A stretch of DNA of 64,000 nucleotides, taken from the NCBI GenBank assembly GCA_029243605.1, contig JAQWRT010000005.1:155766-219765 (forward strand). Reading direction: 5' to 3'. The translations under genes and the position numbers were made by a program. The stretch comes from Myxococcota bacterium (GTDB lineage Bacteria; Myxococcota_A; UBA9160; UBA4427). Of the stretch, positions 1 through 9,210 are shown piece by piece (position 1 is the stretch's first letter; every line of letters starts with the position of its first letter). The notes beneath the pieces were generated by a model that saw only the letters and a program-made list of their open reading frames with translations, did no database searches and was not told the DNA's origin.

Positions 1-95
1 GTGTCGACCCAGAACCGGCGCAGGCGAGCCTTGTCCAGGCCTCCCACGGCAATCTGCTGGATTCCGAGAACTTCAAATGGGCGGTCGGACGGCAC
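1..95 (-). CDS. VOC family (glyoxalase-like) protein, N-terminal fragment
   Basis: The gene runs off the left edge; only about 31 N-terminal residues are visible. A GTG start is preceded by an AGGAG ribosome site at 6 bases. The peptide begins VPSDRPFEVLGIQQIAVGGL and continues LDKARLRRFWVD, the first beta strand and helix typical of vicinal-oxygen-chelate proteins annotated as lactoylglutathione lyase-like. Its first strand normally carries a metal ligand; here the Gln-Gln of GIQQIAVGG is at that place. It follows rlmE on the same strand after a short gap, so it may share its transcript. The substrate cannot be told from this fragment. Confidence 0.7.
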   Translation of the reverse strand, partial: MPSDRPFEVLGIQQIAVGGLDKARLRRFWVD

Positions 96-141
96 GGGCA
101 ACTCCTTTTCACGGCTTGGGGCGCCGGTGGGCGCCCCGGTC

Positions 142-828
142 TCAGTCGTCATTCTTCCCGGGTCTCTCGGGCTGATAGTTCCGGGCAAGCAGGTAGCGTT
201 CGCTACTTCCCTTGCGCGTGGCCCCGACCCGGACGGTCTTCGCCGACCCGAAACAGGTCCGAATTCGGCGCTGAAAATTCTGGGCTTCCGGGCACTCCAG
301 CAACTTCACCAGCAGGTCGCCCCCCTCCCGAAGCACTCGGGGAAGGATGACCTCCACCGCTTCAAGCAACCGTTCCTCGGCGGCCCGGTCGGTCTCGCGA
401 ATCCCGGTGAGCTTGGGGGCGGCGTCGGAGAGCAGGACGTCGCAACGCCCTCCGACAAAAGTGAGAATTTGTTCGCATACCTTTACGTCCTCGATATCCC
501 CAACAAATGAGAACACATTCTCATTCTCAAGCGGGGGCTCAATGGCCGCTAGGTCGACACCAGCAACTCGCCCGCGGGGACCGACCGCTCGGGAGGCCTC
601 CTGGAGCCAGCCCCCCGGCCAGCAGCCCAGGTCGGCGACGCGTTGGCCCGGGGCGAGGATCCGGTGGCCCCGCTGGAGTTCGGCGAGCTTGTAGACCGCG
701 CGCGAACGGAACCCTTCGCGCTTGGCGCGCTGGTGAAAATGGTCCTTCCGGTCGTAGCGGGCGACGGGTCGGCTACTTGATCGCGGCGCGAAGTTTGACC
801 AGAGCCTTGATGTGGCCGGGTACCGCAC
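142..828 (-). CDS. rlmE: 23S rRNA 2'-O-uridine methyltransferase RlmE (FtsJ/RrmJ)
   Basis: This is a 228-residue FtsJ-family methyltransferase that would 2'-O-methylate the A-loop uridine of 23S rRNA (U2552 in E. coli) with SAM. The catalytic K-D-K-E tetrad is visible: Lys47 in RAVYKL, Asp in LLSDAAP, Lys in LLVKLL and Glu in KGSSERY. The SAM loop is VADLGCWPGGW, with Trp where most members have a small residue. The start used is GTG, the only usual start codon before the conserved YDRKDHFHQRA segment. It overlaps the end of rplC by 56 bases, which suggests translational coupling to a large-subunit ribosomal protein. The N-terminal 20 residues may be an artefact of start choice. Confidence 0.88.
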   Translation of the reverse strand: MRYPATSRLWSNFAPRSSSRPVARYDRKDHFHQRAKREGFRSRAVYKLAELQRGHRILAPGQRVADLGCWPGGWLQEASRAVGPRGRVAGVDLAAIEPPLENENVFSFVGDIEDVKVCEQILTFVGGRCDVLLSDAAPKLTGIRETDRAAEERLLEAVEVILPRVLREGGDLLVKLLECPEAQNFQRRIRTCFGSAKTVRVGATRKGSSERYLLARNYQPERPGKNDD

Positions 829-1411
829 CGCGAACGAAAACGAGATTTTTATCCGAGTCGACCCGAACCACTTCGAGGTTCTGTGCGGTCACCCGGGCGT
901 TGCCCATCTGGCCGGCCTGACGGCCGCCCTTGAAGACTCGACCCGGGTAGGCGCCGGCGCCAATGGAACCCGGGTGGCGGAAATACTCGTGGGTACCGTG
1001 GGTGCGCTTCTTAATCTTGAAGCCGTGGCGCTTGACCACGCCGGCGAAGCCACGCCCCTTGGAGGTGCCGATGGCATCCACGCGCTGGCCGACCTCGAAG
1101 AGATCCGCCTTGAATTCCTGACCCAACTCGATTTCTTCCGCCTCCTCGAGGGTGATCCGACTCTCGAGGAGAAAGCGCTGGGGCTCGACCCCGGCCTTGT
1201 CGAAATGGCCGCGAGCGGGCTTGTTGAAGAGGTCTCCCCGGCGTTCGCCGAAACCGAGTTGAACGGCGGTGTAGCCGTCCGGGCCGTCTTCACGCTTGAT
1301 CTGAACGACGGTATTGGGACCGGCTTCGAGCACGGTCACCGGGACGGATTCTCCACTCTCGGTGAAAACCTGGGTCATGCCGAGCTTTCGGCAAAGAAGT
1401 TCGATGGACAC
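773..1411 (-). CDS. rplC: 50S ribosomal protein L3 (standalone copy)
   Basis: The product is 212 residues, close to the usual length for L3, the early-assembly protein of the 50S subunit that contacts the peptidyl transferase centre. Diagnostic segments are LLCRKLGMTQVF at the N terminus, GTSKGRGFAGVVKRHGF in the centre, PGSIGAGAYPGRVFKG, and MGNARVTAQNLEVVRVD near the end. The start is GTG with an AGGAG site 6 bases upstream. Unlike the standard S10 operon, neither rpsJ upstream nor rplD downstream is present: rlmE follows instead and 457 non-coding bases precede it. It may be a second paralog or a relocated single copy; the window cannot decide. Confidence 0.93.
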   Translation of the reverse strand: MSIELLCRKLGMTQVFTESGESVPVTVLEAGPNTVVQIKREDGPDGYTAVQLGFGERRGDLFNKPARGHFDKAGVEPQRFLLESRITLEEAEEIELGQEFKADLFEVGQRVDAIGTSKGRGFAGVVKRHGFKIKKRTHGTHEYFRHPGSIGAGAYPGRVFKGGRQAGQMGNARVTAQNLEVVRVDSDKNLVFVRGAVPGHIKALVKLRAAIK

Positions 1412-1868
1412 TATTTTCTCCTGGCTCCGGATTGGACCGACCAAGGGTCGTTCTTCGCGGGCCGCAGTGGCAGCCGAGGGGGCCTGCCTAAGCTTTCTAT
1501 TTAGCTCTTGGAACTCAGCTTTTTTACGATGACTCGTTTGGCTCGCGCGCCCAGCGCCGGCCCTAGGGCCCCGGTGGACACGCTCTGGATTCTCTCCCCC
1601 ACGCGGGGATGACGACCTCTTTAATTCCTCGACCTCTTGCCCTCGCCGAGGATCCCCATCTCTCGCTATACCTCACGCGCTGCTGCGCGCTTCGCGAGCG
1701 GGCCACCCGGAGTCGGAATCCTCGCCTCCGGGCTTGGGGCGCCGCAATATAGAGAGACGTACCCCCAATGTCGAGCCATCCCGAACAGTCCGTCACGATG
1801 CGTCCAAATTCACCGGCTCTGGCGCCCTTTTCGCCGGGGGTCCGGCTTCTTTCCCCGGGGGCACTCGT
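1412..1868. other. intergenic region upstream of rplC and the phosphodiesterase gene
   Basis: This 457-base stretch separates two divergently read genes, rplC to the left and the phosphodiesterase gene to the right, so it should hold promoters for both. A palindromic GC block, CCGGCCCTAGGGCCCCGG, lies near 1556-1573. I see no convincing coding frame: open frames crossing it lack ribosome sites and family-like sequence. Confidence 0.5.
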
Positions 1869-3554
1869 ATGAGCGGGGGCGAGTCCGGGCTCAGCCCGGT
1901 TCTGGTGCTGGCCCTCGACGGGGCCACCTTCCGGGTCATCGAGCCCCTGGTGGCCAGCGGTCATCTCCCGAACCTGGCGCGCTGGATGCGGGACGGGAGC
2001 AGCGCCCCCCTCCCCTCGACCACACCCCCGGTGACCTTTCCCGCCTGGTCCTCCTTCATGACCGGCCTCGAACCCGGAGAGCACGGGATCTTCGACTTCT
2101 CCCAGAAAGTCGAGGGCCGGTATCGAATCCGTTTCGTCAACGCCCGCGACCGCCGAGGCGAGTCCATCTTCAGCGCGGTCTCCCGGGCCGGCGGACGGGT
2201 TCTCGTACTCGGGTTGCCGGCCACCTACCCACCGGAGCCCCTCTCGGGTTTGTTGGTTCCGGGCTTCGACGCCCCGGTCTCCAACGCCACCGACGCGAGT
2301 TCGACGAATAACCCGGAGCTCTATCGTCGAATCGCCGAGCGGGCCGGGCCGTGGATGCGCCCGGATCTCGATGAAGCCGCCCAGGATGAGGGGTTCCACG
2401 AGCGCGCCGCCGCCACACTCCTGGCGCGCATCGAACGCAAGACCGAGTTTGCCCTGATCGCCCTGGAGGAGATGAAAGCCGATGCCGGGGGGAGGCGGCC
2501 CGATCTGTTCACCCTGGTCTTCTCGGAAAGCGACACCGTGGGCCACCACTATTGGCGAGACCACGACCCCGAGAGTCCGCGGGCTGACCCCAGCGCCGGC
2601 GTCGAACGCCGCAACGCCATCCGGGATGTCTACGCCGCCCTGGATCGCGCCTGCGGAAAACTCCGCGAAGCCTACGGCGAAGACGCCCACTGCGTGGTGA
2701 TCTCGGACCACGGCATGGGCGGCGCCTCGGATTGCGTGGTGCACCTCAATCGCTACCTCGCCGAGCAGGGCCTGCTCGTGCGCCGCACCGCAGGGGCGGG
2801 GAAGCTCGATGTCGTCGCTCGCCGGGCCCGGGATCTGGCGCTCCGCTGGCTTCCCGCCGGGCTCCTGCAACCCCTCTTCAGAAGGGCCCGGGGTGCCGCC
2901 GGGCGCCTCGAGAGCGCCGCGCGCTTTTCGGGAATGCGCTGGTCCGAGACCCTCGCCTTTTCCGAAGAGGTCAATACCCAGCCCGGGGTCTGGATCAACG
3001 TAGCCGGACGCGAACAGCGCGGTTGTGTGCCCGCCGAGGACTACGAGGCCGTCCGCGACCGAATCATCGCGTGCCTCCTCGACTGGAAACTGCCCAACGG
3101 CAAACCCGTCATCGCCCGGGCCCGGGCGAGAGAGGACGTTTACCACGGACCCTACACCCACCGCGCTCCGGATATTGTCATCGAGTTGGGGACGGAAAAC
3201 GGCTACGGGCTCTCCCTGGTGGCGACCCCGTGGCGGGATGACCGAGAGCTGGAGCCCGGGGAAAGCCGGGCCCTCCGGCGACTCTCGGGAGCCGAACTCG
3301 CGGGCGGACGGGGGCGGGGCATGAACGGAACCCACCGCCAAAACGGCATCTTTGTCTCGATCGGGGGCGAACAAGAGGCGGCGGCCACCGCCCCCAGCCG
3401 ACTTTCCGAAGTTGCCCCGGCCCTGGCCCGGGCGATGGGGCTACGCTGGAGGCCTGGACACGATCCGGAAGACTCCGGAGACGGAGCGGCCTACAGCCGC
3501 GAGGAGAGCGAAATGGTGGAGGCGCGCCTGCGGGCCCTGGGGTATCTCGATTGA
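1869..3554 (+). CDS. alkaline phosphatase family / type I phosphodiesterase-nucleotide pyrophosphatase
   Basis: The product is 561 residues and belongs to the alkaline phosphatase superfamily branch of type I phosphodiesterases/nucleotide pyrophosphatases, two-metal hydrolases of phosphate mono- and diesters. Asp17 in LALDGAT, the Thr nucleophile near residue 56 in TTPPVTFPAW, Asp-His in SESDTVGHH near residue 222, SDHGMGG near 279, and GTHRQNGIF late in the protein fit the metal and nucleophile positions. No signal peptide or membrane segment is evident. ATG 1869 was chosen because the family fold starts directly after it. The stop overlaps the next glycosyltransferase by four bases, so it probably acts in the same glycan or lipid-linked pathway. 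The substrate is unknown. Confidence 0.85.
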   Translation: MSGGESGLSPVLVLALDGATFRVIEPLVASGHLPNLARWMRDGSSAPLPSTTPPVTFPAWSSFMTGLEPGEHGIFDFSQKVEGRYRIRFVNARDRRGESIFSAVSRAGGRVLVLGLPATYPPEPLSGLLVPGFDAPVSNATDASSTNNPELYRRIAERAGPWMRPDLDEAAQDEGFHERAAATLLARIERKTEFALIALEEMKADAGGRRPDLFTLVFSESDTVGHHYWRDHDPESPRADPSAGVERRNAIRDVYAALDRACGKLREAYGEDAHCVVISDHGMGGASDCVVHLNRYLAEQGLLVRRTAGAGKLDVVARRARDLALRWLPAGLLQPLFRRARGAAGRLESAARFSGMRWSETLAFSEEVNTQPGVWINVAGREQRGCVPAEDYEAVRDRIIACLLDWKLPNGKPVIARARAREDVYHGPYTHRAPDIVIELGTENGYGLSLVATPWRDDRELEPGESRALRRLSGAELAGGRGRGMNGTHRQNGIFVSIGGEQEAAATAPSRLSEVAPALARAMGLRWRPGHDPEDSGDGAAYSREESEMVEARLRALGYLD

Positions 3555-4309
3555 GTTTCCGCGATGCGGAAACCAAGGGACTGGCCCCCGAACTCTCCCT
3601 CGTCTTTCCCGTGCTGGACGAAGAGGACAACCTCTCCGAGCTCATCGCCGGGGCATGCAAGGTTGGCGAAGAACTCGAAGTCAGCTTCGAGGTGATCATC
3701 GTCAACGATGGCTCCCAGGACGAGAGCGCGCAGATTATCGACGCCTGGGCCGCGCGCGACCCACGCATCCGACCCATTCATCACGCGAGCAACTCGGGCT
3801 ACGGCGCCGCCCTGCGGACCGGCCTCAGCGAGGCCCGCGGCAATCAGATCTTTTTTAGCGATGCCGATCTGCAATTCGATCTCGACCAACTCAGAAACCT
3901 ACTCGTCCACAGCCCCGACTACGACATCGTCGCGGGGTACCGGTCGCCCCGCCGGGACCCGTGGCCCCGCAGCCTGATCGCCGGGCTCTGGGGCGTCGGA
4001 GTGCGAATCATCTTCGGACTGCGCATTCGCGACATCGATTGCGCGTTCAAGCTCTTCGACCGACGCGTTATCGAGACGATCCCCCTGGCTTCCGTGGGGG
4101 CCTTCATCAATACCGAACTTCTGGTTCGCGCCCAGGCCTCGGGTTTCCGCATTCGGCAGGTCCCCGTCAACCACCGTAGACGTCGACGCGGGCGCCAGAG
4201 CGGGGCGCATCCCCGGGTTCTCATCAAGGCCTGTCTCGAACTCGGCTCCCTCTACCGGGAACTTCGCTCGGTGACCGGCCAAGCCCGCAGGCGCCCCGGA
4301 GTCCGGTGA
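3551..4309 (+). CDS. family 2 glycosyltransferase, dolichol-phosphate-mannose-synthase-like
   Basis: A 252-residue GT-A fold enzyme of family 2, closest by eye to polyprenyl-phosphate sugar synthases. Visible motifs are SLVFPVLDEEDN, IIVNDGSQDES (nucleotide pocket), DADLQFD at about 104-110 (metal-binding DxD) and RDIDCAFKLFDR, typical of the DPM1-like group. No C-terminal membrane domain is present, so it would be a soluble or peripheral type transferring a sugar from a nucleotide to a lipid phosphate. The TTG start overlaps the preceding stop as TTGA, and the stop overlaps the next start as GTGA, indicating tight translational coupling of all three genes. Confidence 0.85.
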   Translation: MSFRDAETKGLAPELSLVFPVLDEEDNLSELIAGACKVGEELEVSFEVIIVNDGSQDESAQIIDAWAARDPRIRPIHHASNSGYGAALRTGLSEARGNQIFFSDADLQFDLDQLRNLLVHSPDYDIVAGYRSPRRDPWPRSLIAGLWGVGVRIIFGLRIRDIDCAFKLFDRRVIETIPLASVGAFINTELLVRAQASGFRIRQVPVNHRRRRRGRQSGAHPRVLIKACLELGSLYRELRSVTGQARRRPGVR

Positions 4310-5523
4310 ACTCCGGCCCCACATCCCCGACCATCCCGACTCCGCGCCTCGCGCTTCTCGGTGCCTTCCCCTATCCCTACCCCCAAGGCTCCCAAGTCTT
4401 CTTCACCGAGCAAGCCCAAGCTCTTCAGACCGCGGGCAGCCGGCCCACCCTTTTCACTTACGGAGCGGGCCGAGGCACTCCCCCCGAAGACCTTCGGCTG
4501 GTCCGATCCTTTGCCCGGCTCTCCCCGCGCACTCTGAAATCGGGACCCCAATGGGGAAAACCCCTGGCCGACCTCGGGCTCTTGGCCAGCTGGATCGCTG
4601 GGGCGCGCCGAGCGCGTCGCGAGGGCGACCCCTTCGCATTCGCCCTGGCCCACAACGTCGAAGCCGCCGTGGTGGGGCTGATGAGCCGGCGACTGACCGG
4701 TGTGCCCACGGTCTACGTCGCGCACACCCTGCTGCGCGAAGAGCTATCCGCCTATCTCCCCGAACGACTCGAAGCCGAAGCCGACCGCATGGGGCTCTGG
4801 ATCGAACGCTCCATCGCCCGCCGGGCCGACGCGATCATCACTCTCTGCCCCGAGGCGCGCGGGGAACTCGCCCCCCACGCCCGAGGACCGGTGGCGTTGA
4901 TTCCCCCGGGCTACTCCCCCCGACCCGTACCCAGCGCGGCCGAGCAAGCCCAGTCCTGCCGGAGGTACGGACTCGCGGTGGGCGAATACATCCTTTACTC
5001 GGGCAACCTCGACCGTTATCAGGATCTCGAACTCCTCGCCGAAGCCGCCGGTCGCCTGCCCCCGGAAGCGGGACCCGTGGTCATCGCGAGCCATGCCGAA
5101 AGCGAACCCGCGACCCGAGACCTCGACCCCGTTCCGGGGGGAGCCGTGCGACGAATTCGGGTCCAAGACTATGCTCAAATGCGCAGCTTGATCTGGGGCG
5201 CGCGCTGCCTGGTGGCCACACGCAAACGAGTCGGCGGCTTTCCCATCAAGTTGCTCAGCTACATGGAGGCGGGGCGGCCGATCGTCGCCTTTGCCGGTGC
5301 GGCGCCCGGACTGGTCCACGATGAGTCCGCTCATCTCCTCCACCGCGACTCGGGGGCTCGGGAGCTGGCAACCGCGCTAAGTGCGCTGGTCCGCGACCCC
5401 GAGCGAAGCCAGCGACTCGGCGCCGGCGCCCGGAGCCAGCTCGAGAACCAGCACCCCTGGCCCTCGGTAGCGGAGCGCAGCCTGGCATTCCTCGCGGACC
5501 CCTCGTCGGCGGACTGCTGCTAG
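4306..5523 (+). CDS. family 4-type glycosyltransferase
   Basis: A 405-residue GT-B fold glycosyltransferase. The N-terminal domain opens with LALLGAFPYPYPQGSQVF, the usual glycine/proline loop of GT4-like enzymes. The C-terminal domain has EYILYSGNLDRYQDLELLAEAA, VQDYAQMRSLIWGARCLV and LLSYMEAGRPIVAFAGAAPGL, the region that holds the nucleotide-sugar glutamates. No membrane segment is seen. It is the last gene of the three-gene cassette, starting at a GTG inside the GTGA overlap. A plausible role is extension of a lipid-linked or surface glycan begun by the preceding enzyme; donor and acceptor cannot be inferred. Confidence 0.82.
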   Translation: MNSGPTSPTIPTPRLALLGAFPYPYPQGSQVFFTEQAQALQTAGSRPTLFTYGAGRGTPPEDLRLVRSFARLSPRTLKSGPQWGKPLADLGLLASWIAGARRARREGDPFAFALAHNVEAAVVGLMSRRLTGVPTVYVAHTLLREELSAYLPERLEAEADRMGLWIERSIARRADAIITLCPEARGELAPHARGPVALIPPGYSPRPVPSAAEQAQSCRRYGLAVGEYILYSGNLDRYQDLELLAEAAGRLPPEAGPVVIASHAESEPATRDLDPVPGGAVRRIRVQDYAQMRSLIWGARCLVATRKRVGGFPIKLLSYMEAGRPIVAFAGAAPGLVHDESAHLLHRDSGARELATALSALVRDPERSQRLGAGARSQLENQHPWPSVAERSLAFLADPSSADCC

Positions 5524-5543
5524 ACTCGGCTTTTAATTTTCAA

Positions 5544-5580
5544 CCCGCGCACCCCTCCCCGGACGGGTGCGGCGGGCTTT
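5544..5580 (+). terminator. weak hairpin between glycosyltransferase cassette and mfd
   Basis: GCACCC (5549-5554) pairs with GGGTGC (5565-5570), extended outward by CCGC against GGCGG with one bulge. Only a short T run follows, so it may be a weak terminator or a leader structure of mfd. Confidence 0.3.
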
Positions 5581-5643
5581 CGTGCGTGCAGGGCTCGGAT
5601 CCGAGCCGGAGCATCCGCGAAAGCCCTCAAGGCTCAAACGGAT

Positions 5644-8600
5644 ATGGCTGTTCGTCGCAAGAAAACTCGCTCGGCCCTGGCCGCCCTGGCCCTGGAGATC
5701 GCCGACCGCACTTCGCCCGTCGACCTCAGCGGCCTGCGGGGAACCGCGCGTTCGGTGGCCACCGCCGAATTGCTCCGGGCACACCCGGAGCGACCGGTCC
5801 TCGTTCTCGGCGCCTCGGCCAAACGCTGCGATGCCCTTGCCGACGATCTGAGAACCGTGCTGGGCGAAGAGCCCAACTCCCGACGGCTTTGTCGCTTCCC
5901 CCGTCACGACACCCTTCCCTACGATCGCTTTTCTCCCCAGGCCTTCCTCACCGCCCAGCGGATGGATGTCCTTTACCGCTGGCTCAGCTTTGGCGAAGAA
6001 GCCACTGCGGACCCGGCCCCGGTTGTCGTCAGTGACTGGACGGCCCTCGCCCTGCGCGTGCCCTCCCGCGCGAGTCTGCACGCCGGGAAGCACGAAATCG
6101 CCGTGGGCGACCGAGTCGACCGCGACGCATGGGTCAAGGCCCTCGGGATTAGCGGCTACGCCCAGATGCCCCTGGTCGCCGAGCCGGGTGAAATGGCGAT
6201 GCGCGGTGGGATCGTCGATTTCTTTCCCCCGCATCGGGCCCACCCCCTGCGAGCGGAATTCTTCGGCGACGAAGTCGACTCCTTGCGCGAATTCGACCCG
6301 AGCAGTCAGCGCTCCCTGAGCAAGCTTTCCCACGCTGTGGCCTCGCCCCCGCGCGAGCTGCTCTTTACACGGGACCGGGTCGTCGAGCAGGCCGACGCCA
6401 TCCGCGAAGCGGCCGCGGCCGCAGGGGTCAGCGCCAGCGAATCCAATGAACTCCTCGACGCCCTGCTTCGAGGCCATACGCCCCCCGGCGCCGAAGCCCT
6501 GGCGCCGATTCTTCAACTCGGACAGGAAAGCGTTCTCGACTTCCTGCCCCCGGGTACCCTGGTCGTCGTCGACGATCCCGGGGCCGGCCGAAAAAGGCTC
6601 GAGGAGTATCACAGGGAAGCCCTGGCCAACCATCGGGCCGCCCTCGAATCGAACCGGGCCGTCTGCCCGCCGGAAGATCTCCTCGTCTCCCCCGACGAAA
6701 TTTCAGAGGGCTTGCAGAGCCTTCGGCGGGTCGGACTCGAACGCATCGAGGTTGTCGACGCCGGGTCCTCGACCCGTCAGGTCTCCATCGAAACCCGTGG
6801 CCACGACGAATTGCGCGAGCAACTCGCCGCGGTTCGCACTCAGGACCGCGCGCTCACGCCCCTGGCGGACCAACTCACCGAATGGCTGCTCGAAAAATGG
6901 CGCTGTGTCGTCGTGGTTTCGGTCCTCTCCGCCGCCGAACGAACCAAGGATCTCCTGAGTCAATACGGACTCGAAAGCACTATCGTCACCGCCCCGCGTC
7001 CCTGCTGGCACTGGAGCCTGCCCGGCCGCTTGGAAATCCGCGTCGCCTCGCTCTCGGCAGGCTTCTCCATCCCCTCCCAGAAAATCGCTGCGATCACCGA
7101 AGAGGAGATCTTCGGCAAGCGGGAAAGGCGGCGGACCGCCAGCGGTTGGAAAGAGGGAGCCGCCCTCGACGGCATTGCCCAACTCCAGCTCGGCGACCCC
7201 GTGGTCCACCGCGATCACGGAATCGGCCTCTACCGCGGGCTCGACGTGGTGCGCGCGGGGCGCGTAGAAAATGAACTTCTCTGCATCGAATATTCGGCGG
7301 GGGATAAACTTTTTCTCCCCATCGACCGGCTCAACCTGGTCCAGCGCTACGGCGCCTTCGAGGGAAGCGCGCCCAAGGTCGACCGCTTGGGGGGGGAGAG
7401 TTGGCGACGCGCTCGGGGGCGGGTCAAGAAGAGCCTTCGCAATATGGCCCAGGAACTTCTTTCCATGCACGCGGCCCGAGAACTCGCGCCGGGTTTCGGC
7501 TTTTCGGGACGCGACGGTTTTTTCGAGGAATTCGAAGCCGCTTTCGAATTCGAAGAAACCCCGGACCAGGCCGCGGCCATCGAGGATGTACTGACCGATA
7601 TGCAAAAGCCCCGGCCCATGGACCGCATCGTGTGCGGCGATGTCGGCTATGGAAAGACCGAGGTCGCCATCCGGGCGGCGTTCAAGGCGGCCATGGACGG
7701 GAAGCAGGTCGCGATCCTGACGCCCACCACCATTCTTTGCGAGCAGCATTTCGAGAATTTCCAGACGCGCTTCGCCGGCTATCCCATACGCGTCGAAATG
7801 CTTTCGCGATTCCGTACCGCCCGGGAAACTCGAAAAGTCCTCGAGGGTCTCGCCGACGGAACCGTGGACATCGTGGTTGGCACCCACCGATTGCTCCACA
7901 AGAATATTCAGTTTCGCGAACTCGGCCTCCTGGTTGTCGATGAAGAGCAACGCTTTGGCGTCGGTCACAAGGAGCGCATCAAGCGGATGCGGAGGACCGT
8001 TGACGTACTCACCCTAACGGCGACGCCGATTCCTCGAACTCTCCAAATGGCCTTTACCGGATTGCGCGACCTGTCCGTGATCGATACGCCTCCCGTCGAT
8101 CGACTGGCCATCCGCACCCAGGTCTGCCTGCCCAGCGAGTCGCTTATTCGGGAGGCCATACTCCGGGAGGTCCGGCGGGGCGGGCAAATCTTTTATCTTC
8201 ATAACCGGGTGGCCACCATCGCAAGCGTCGCCGAGATGCTCGCCGAACTGGTCCCCGAAATTTCGGTGATCACCGCCCACGGTCAGATGAAGGAGCGCGA
8301 ACTCGAAAAACGAATGCACGCCTTCGTGCGCGGCGAAGCCGACGTTCTCCTCTGCACCACGATTATCGAGAGCGGTCTCGATATTCCCAGGGCCAACACC
8401 ATCATTATCAATCGCGCCGATGCCCTGGGCCTCGCCCAGCTCTACCAATTGCGCGGCCGAGTCGGGCGGAGCACGCGTCGCGCCTACGCCTACCTCCTAA
8501 TACCCACCACCATGGGCCGCCTGCCCAGCGACGCCCAGAAACGTCTGGAAGCCATCCAGGACCTGACGGAACTCGGGAGCGGCTTTCGCCTGGCCAACAT

Positions 8601-9186
8601 GGATCTCGAAATTCGGGGGGCGGGAGACCTGCTGGGGAGCGAGCAGTCGGGCAACCTCCGCGCGGTGGGCTACGAGACCTACATGGAGATGCTCGATGAA
8701 ATTATCGAGGAGCTGCGCGGGACGATTCACGAGGAGAGCATCGACCCCGAAGTTCAACTCCCGGTAGTAGCCCGCATGCCCGAGGACTACATCTCCGACG
8801 TCAACCAGAGGCTGGTGGTCTACAAACGATTGTCGAGTGCCCGGGACGGAAGCGAAGTCGCCCGAGTGCGGGAAGAATTACTCGATCGCTACGGCGTAAT
8901 GCCCGCCGAGGGGGAGAACCTGCTTCAGGTGATTCGCCTCAAGATCCGAGCCCGAAAACTCGGTATCGCCGCTTTCCGGATCCATCGAGGGGAATTTGTT
9001 TTGCAAGTCGCCGAGTCGAGCCAGATCGACCCCCAACGGTTGGTGCAAATTCTTACCCGGGCGGGATCGGGGATGCGGGTCACCCCGGATCACCGTATCT
9101 ATAGCCCGGCCCCGGGCCCCGAGGGCGGCAACCCAGCCCTCTTCGACGCCGCCCACGAATTGATGCGGCGCCTCTCCCCGGACTGA
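5644..9186 (+). CDS. mfd: transcription-repair coupling factor Mfd
   Basis: This 1180-residue translocase removes RNA polymerase stalled at DNA lesions and recruits UvrA. In order: a UvrB-like N-terminal module (LPYDRFSPQ, YAQMPLVAEPGEMAMRGGIVD), an RNA polymerase interaction domain (DPVVHRDHGIGLYRGLDVV), a RecG-like helicase core with Walker A GDVGYGKTE near residue 665, DEEQRFG near 766, LTATPIPRTLQMA, and TIIESGLDIPRANTIIINRAD with QLRGRVGR, then a C-terminal TRCF domain. Length matches the family. It is read alone toward a convergent glycosyltransferase. uvrA lies only 3 kb away in the same direction, though not in the same operon. Confidence 0.97.
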   Translation: MAVRRKKTRSALAALALEIADRTSPVDLSGLRGTARSVATAELLRAHPERPVLVLGASAKRCDALADDLRTVLGEEPNSRRLCRFPRHDTLPYDRFSPQAFLTAQRMDVLYRWLSFGEEATADPAPVVVSDWTALALRVPSRASLHAGKHEIAVGDRVDRDAWVKALGISGYAQMPLVAEPGEMAMRGGIVDFFPPHRAHPLRAEFFGDEVDSLREFDPSSQRSLSKLSHAVASPPRELLFTRDRVVEQADAIREAAAAAGVSASESNELLDALLRGHTPPGAEALAPILQLGQESVLDFLPPGTLVVVDDPGAGRKRLEEYHREALANHRAALESNRAVCPPEDLLVSPDEISEGLQSLRRVGLERIEVVDAGSSTRQVSIETRGHDELREQLAAVRTQDRALTPLADQLTEWLLEKWRCVVVVSVLSAAERTKDLLSQYGLESTIVTAPRPCWHWSLPGRLEIRVASLSAGFSIPSQKIAAITEEEIFGKRERRRTASGWKEGAALDGIAQLQLGDPVVHRDHGIGLYRGLDVVRAGRVENELLCIEYSAGDKLFLPIDRLNLVQRYGAFEGSAPKVDRLGGESWRRARGRVKKSLRNMAQELLSMHAARELAPGFGFSGRDGFFEEFEAAFEFEETPDQAAAIEDVLTDMQKPRPMDRIVCGDVGYGKTEVAIRAAFKAAMDGKQVAILTPTTILCEQHFENFQTRFAGYPIRVEMLSRFRTARETRKVLEGLADGTVDIVVGTHRLLHKNIQFRELGLLVVDEEQRFGVGHKERIKRMRRTVDVLTLTATPIPRTLQMAFTGLRDLSVIDTPPVDRLAIRTQVCLPSESLIREAILREVRRGGQIFYLHNRVATIASVAEMLAELVPEISVITAHGQMKERELEKRMHAFVRGEADVLLCTTIIESGLDIPRANTIIINRADALGLAQLYQLRGRVGRSTRRAYAYLLIPTTMGRLPSDAQKRLEAIQDLTELGSGFRLANMDLEIRGAGDLLGSEQSGNLRAVGYETYMEMLDEIIEELRGTIHEESIDPEVQLPVVARMPEDYISDVNQRLVVYKRLSSARDGSEVARVREELLDRYGVMPAEGENLLQVIRLKIRARKLGIAAFRIHRGEFVLQVAESSQIDPQRLVQILTRAGSGMRVTPDHRIYSPAPGPEGGNPALFDAAHELMRRLSPD

Positions 9187-9210
9187 GCCCCGAGGCCGAG
9201 AGTCCCTGCC

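Noticed and set aside
1563..3374. 603-codon open frame on the minus strand
   Set aside because: It lies opposite the phosphodiesterase gene, has Gly/Pro-rich unfamiliar sequence and is a codon-bias shadow of GC-rich coding DNA.
6703..7968. 421-codon open frame on the minus strand inside mfd
   Set aside because: mfd is fully recognisable on the plus strand over this stretch; the reverse frame has no family-like sequence.
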